Source: Campylobacteraceae bacterium (GTDB lineage Bacteria > Campylobacterota > Campylobacteria > Campylobacterales > Sulfurovaceae). Taken from it: a stretch of 5,794 bases of DNA. Of this stretch, positions 5,583 through 5,794 are shown piece after piece. Within the stretch, counting starts at the first letter, position 1. Each line of letters opens with the position of its first letter. The stretch spans positions 1-5,794 of the forward strand of contig JALVQH010000126.1 of the NCBI GenBank assembly GCA_027031505.1. The letters are read 5' to 3'. The notes beneath the pieces were generated by a model. That model made no database searches and was not told where the DNA came from. It saw nothing but the letters and a program-made list of their open reading frames with translations. The position numbers and the translations under genes were made by a program.

Positions 5583-5794
5583 ATGACAAACAGTGTACCT
5601 CAACCCGCTTATTATATCTTCAAATGCCAACAGAGCGGTCATCCGGGGATGCCAAAACCCAGCTGTGTCCGCCAGGACGACCCAGAAACTCAGGAGTTGT
5701 TCCAGCATCTGGGGCAACAGCTGATGATGAAAGGACTCATCCAGACGGTGATGCCGATTCAGACCGGTTGTCTCGGACGGTGTCAGCTTGGGCC
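5583..5794 (+). CDS. Thioredoxin-like [2Fe-2S] ferredoxin, 3'-truncated by the window
   Basis: The first 70 complete codons of a gene that runs off the window. The protein starts MTNSVPQPAYYIFKCQQSGH and has C15, C28, C63 and C67, giving C-X12-C-X34-C-X3-C. This is the cluster-ligand spacing of the thioredoxin-like [2Fe-2S] ferredoxins (Shethna-type, also related to the NuoE/HoxE fold). The TGCLGRCQLGP end is typical of the second cysteine pair. Members carry one electron and are often linked to nitrogenase or hydrogenase protection and electron supply; nothing here shows the partner. The ATG has AAGGA six bases upstream. It is transcribed away from the four-gene operon, from the shared control region. 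The full family length is about 100 residues, so some 30 or more residues should lie outside. Confidence 0.88.
   Translation, partial: MTNSVPQPAYYIFKCQQSGHPGMPKPSCVRQDDPETQELFQHLGQQLMMKGLIQTVMPIQTGCLGRCQLG

Noticed and set aside
1..5794. CRISPR array, tRNA or rRNA
   Set aside because: No spaced repeats, tRNA-like cloverleaf or rRNA sequence was seen on either strand.

Overview
The window looks like chromosomal DNA from a Gram-negative, respiring bacterium. The gene set (hemerythrin, DUF2249, FmdE-like protein, 12-helix membrane protein, thioredoxin-like ferredoxin, c-di-GMP enzyme) and start-codon habits would suit the Campylobacterota (a Sulfuricurvum/Sulfurimonas-type organism), but that assignment is an inference with no marker gene behind it. 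Five genes run on the minus strand and one partial gene runs on the plus strand at the right end.

Left end (1-894): an intact REP-associated tyrosine transposase (RAYT, Y1/HUH family), bracketed by a perfect 23-bp inverted repeat at 29-51 and 872-894. The repeat pair defines a compact, probably mobile unit of about 866 bp. Only 28 bases lie to its left.

Middle (895-2857): a 70-bp spacer with no gene, then a 611-residue membrane-anchored PAS-GGDEF-EAL protein. Its GGDEF signature is destroyed but all expected EAL catalytic residues are present, so it should degrade rather than make c-di-GMP. It starts at TTG behind a good ribosome-binding site, and a TATAAT box sits in the 57-bp gap upstream.

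Right (2858-5434): a tight four-gene operon, transcribed leftward: FmdE-like protein, hemerythrin, DUF2249 protein, 12-helix NnrS/COX1-like membrane protein. Spacings are 3 bp, a 4-bp overlap and an 8-bp overlap, and three of the four genes start at GTG. The contents point to handling of NO, O2 or another respiratory ligand, with metal sites in several partners (inference).

Control region (5435-5582) and right edge: a 148-bp AT-rich divergent promoter region contains TTGATAAACGTCAA, a near-perfect FNR/DNR-type site. It is centred 41.5 bp upstream of the start predicted from a perfect TATAAT box serving the operon, and about 40.5 bp upstream of the start predicted from a TAAAAT box facing the other way. 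The divergent gene (5583 to the window edge) encodes a thioredoxin-like [2Fe-2S] ferredoxin with all four cluster cysteines. One redox- or NO-responsive regulator therefore could switch on the ferredoxin and the four-gene operon together. Base composition shifts sharply: 39 of 60 bases are G/C at 5221-5280 against 22 of 60 at 661-720.
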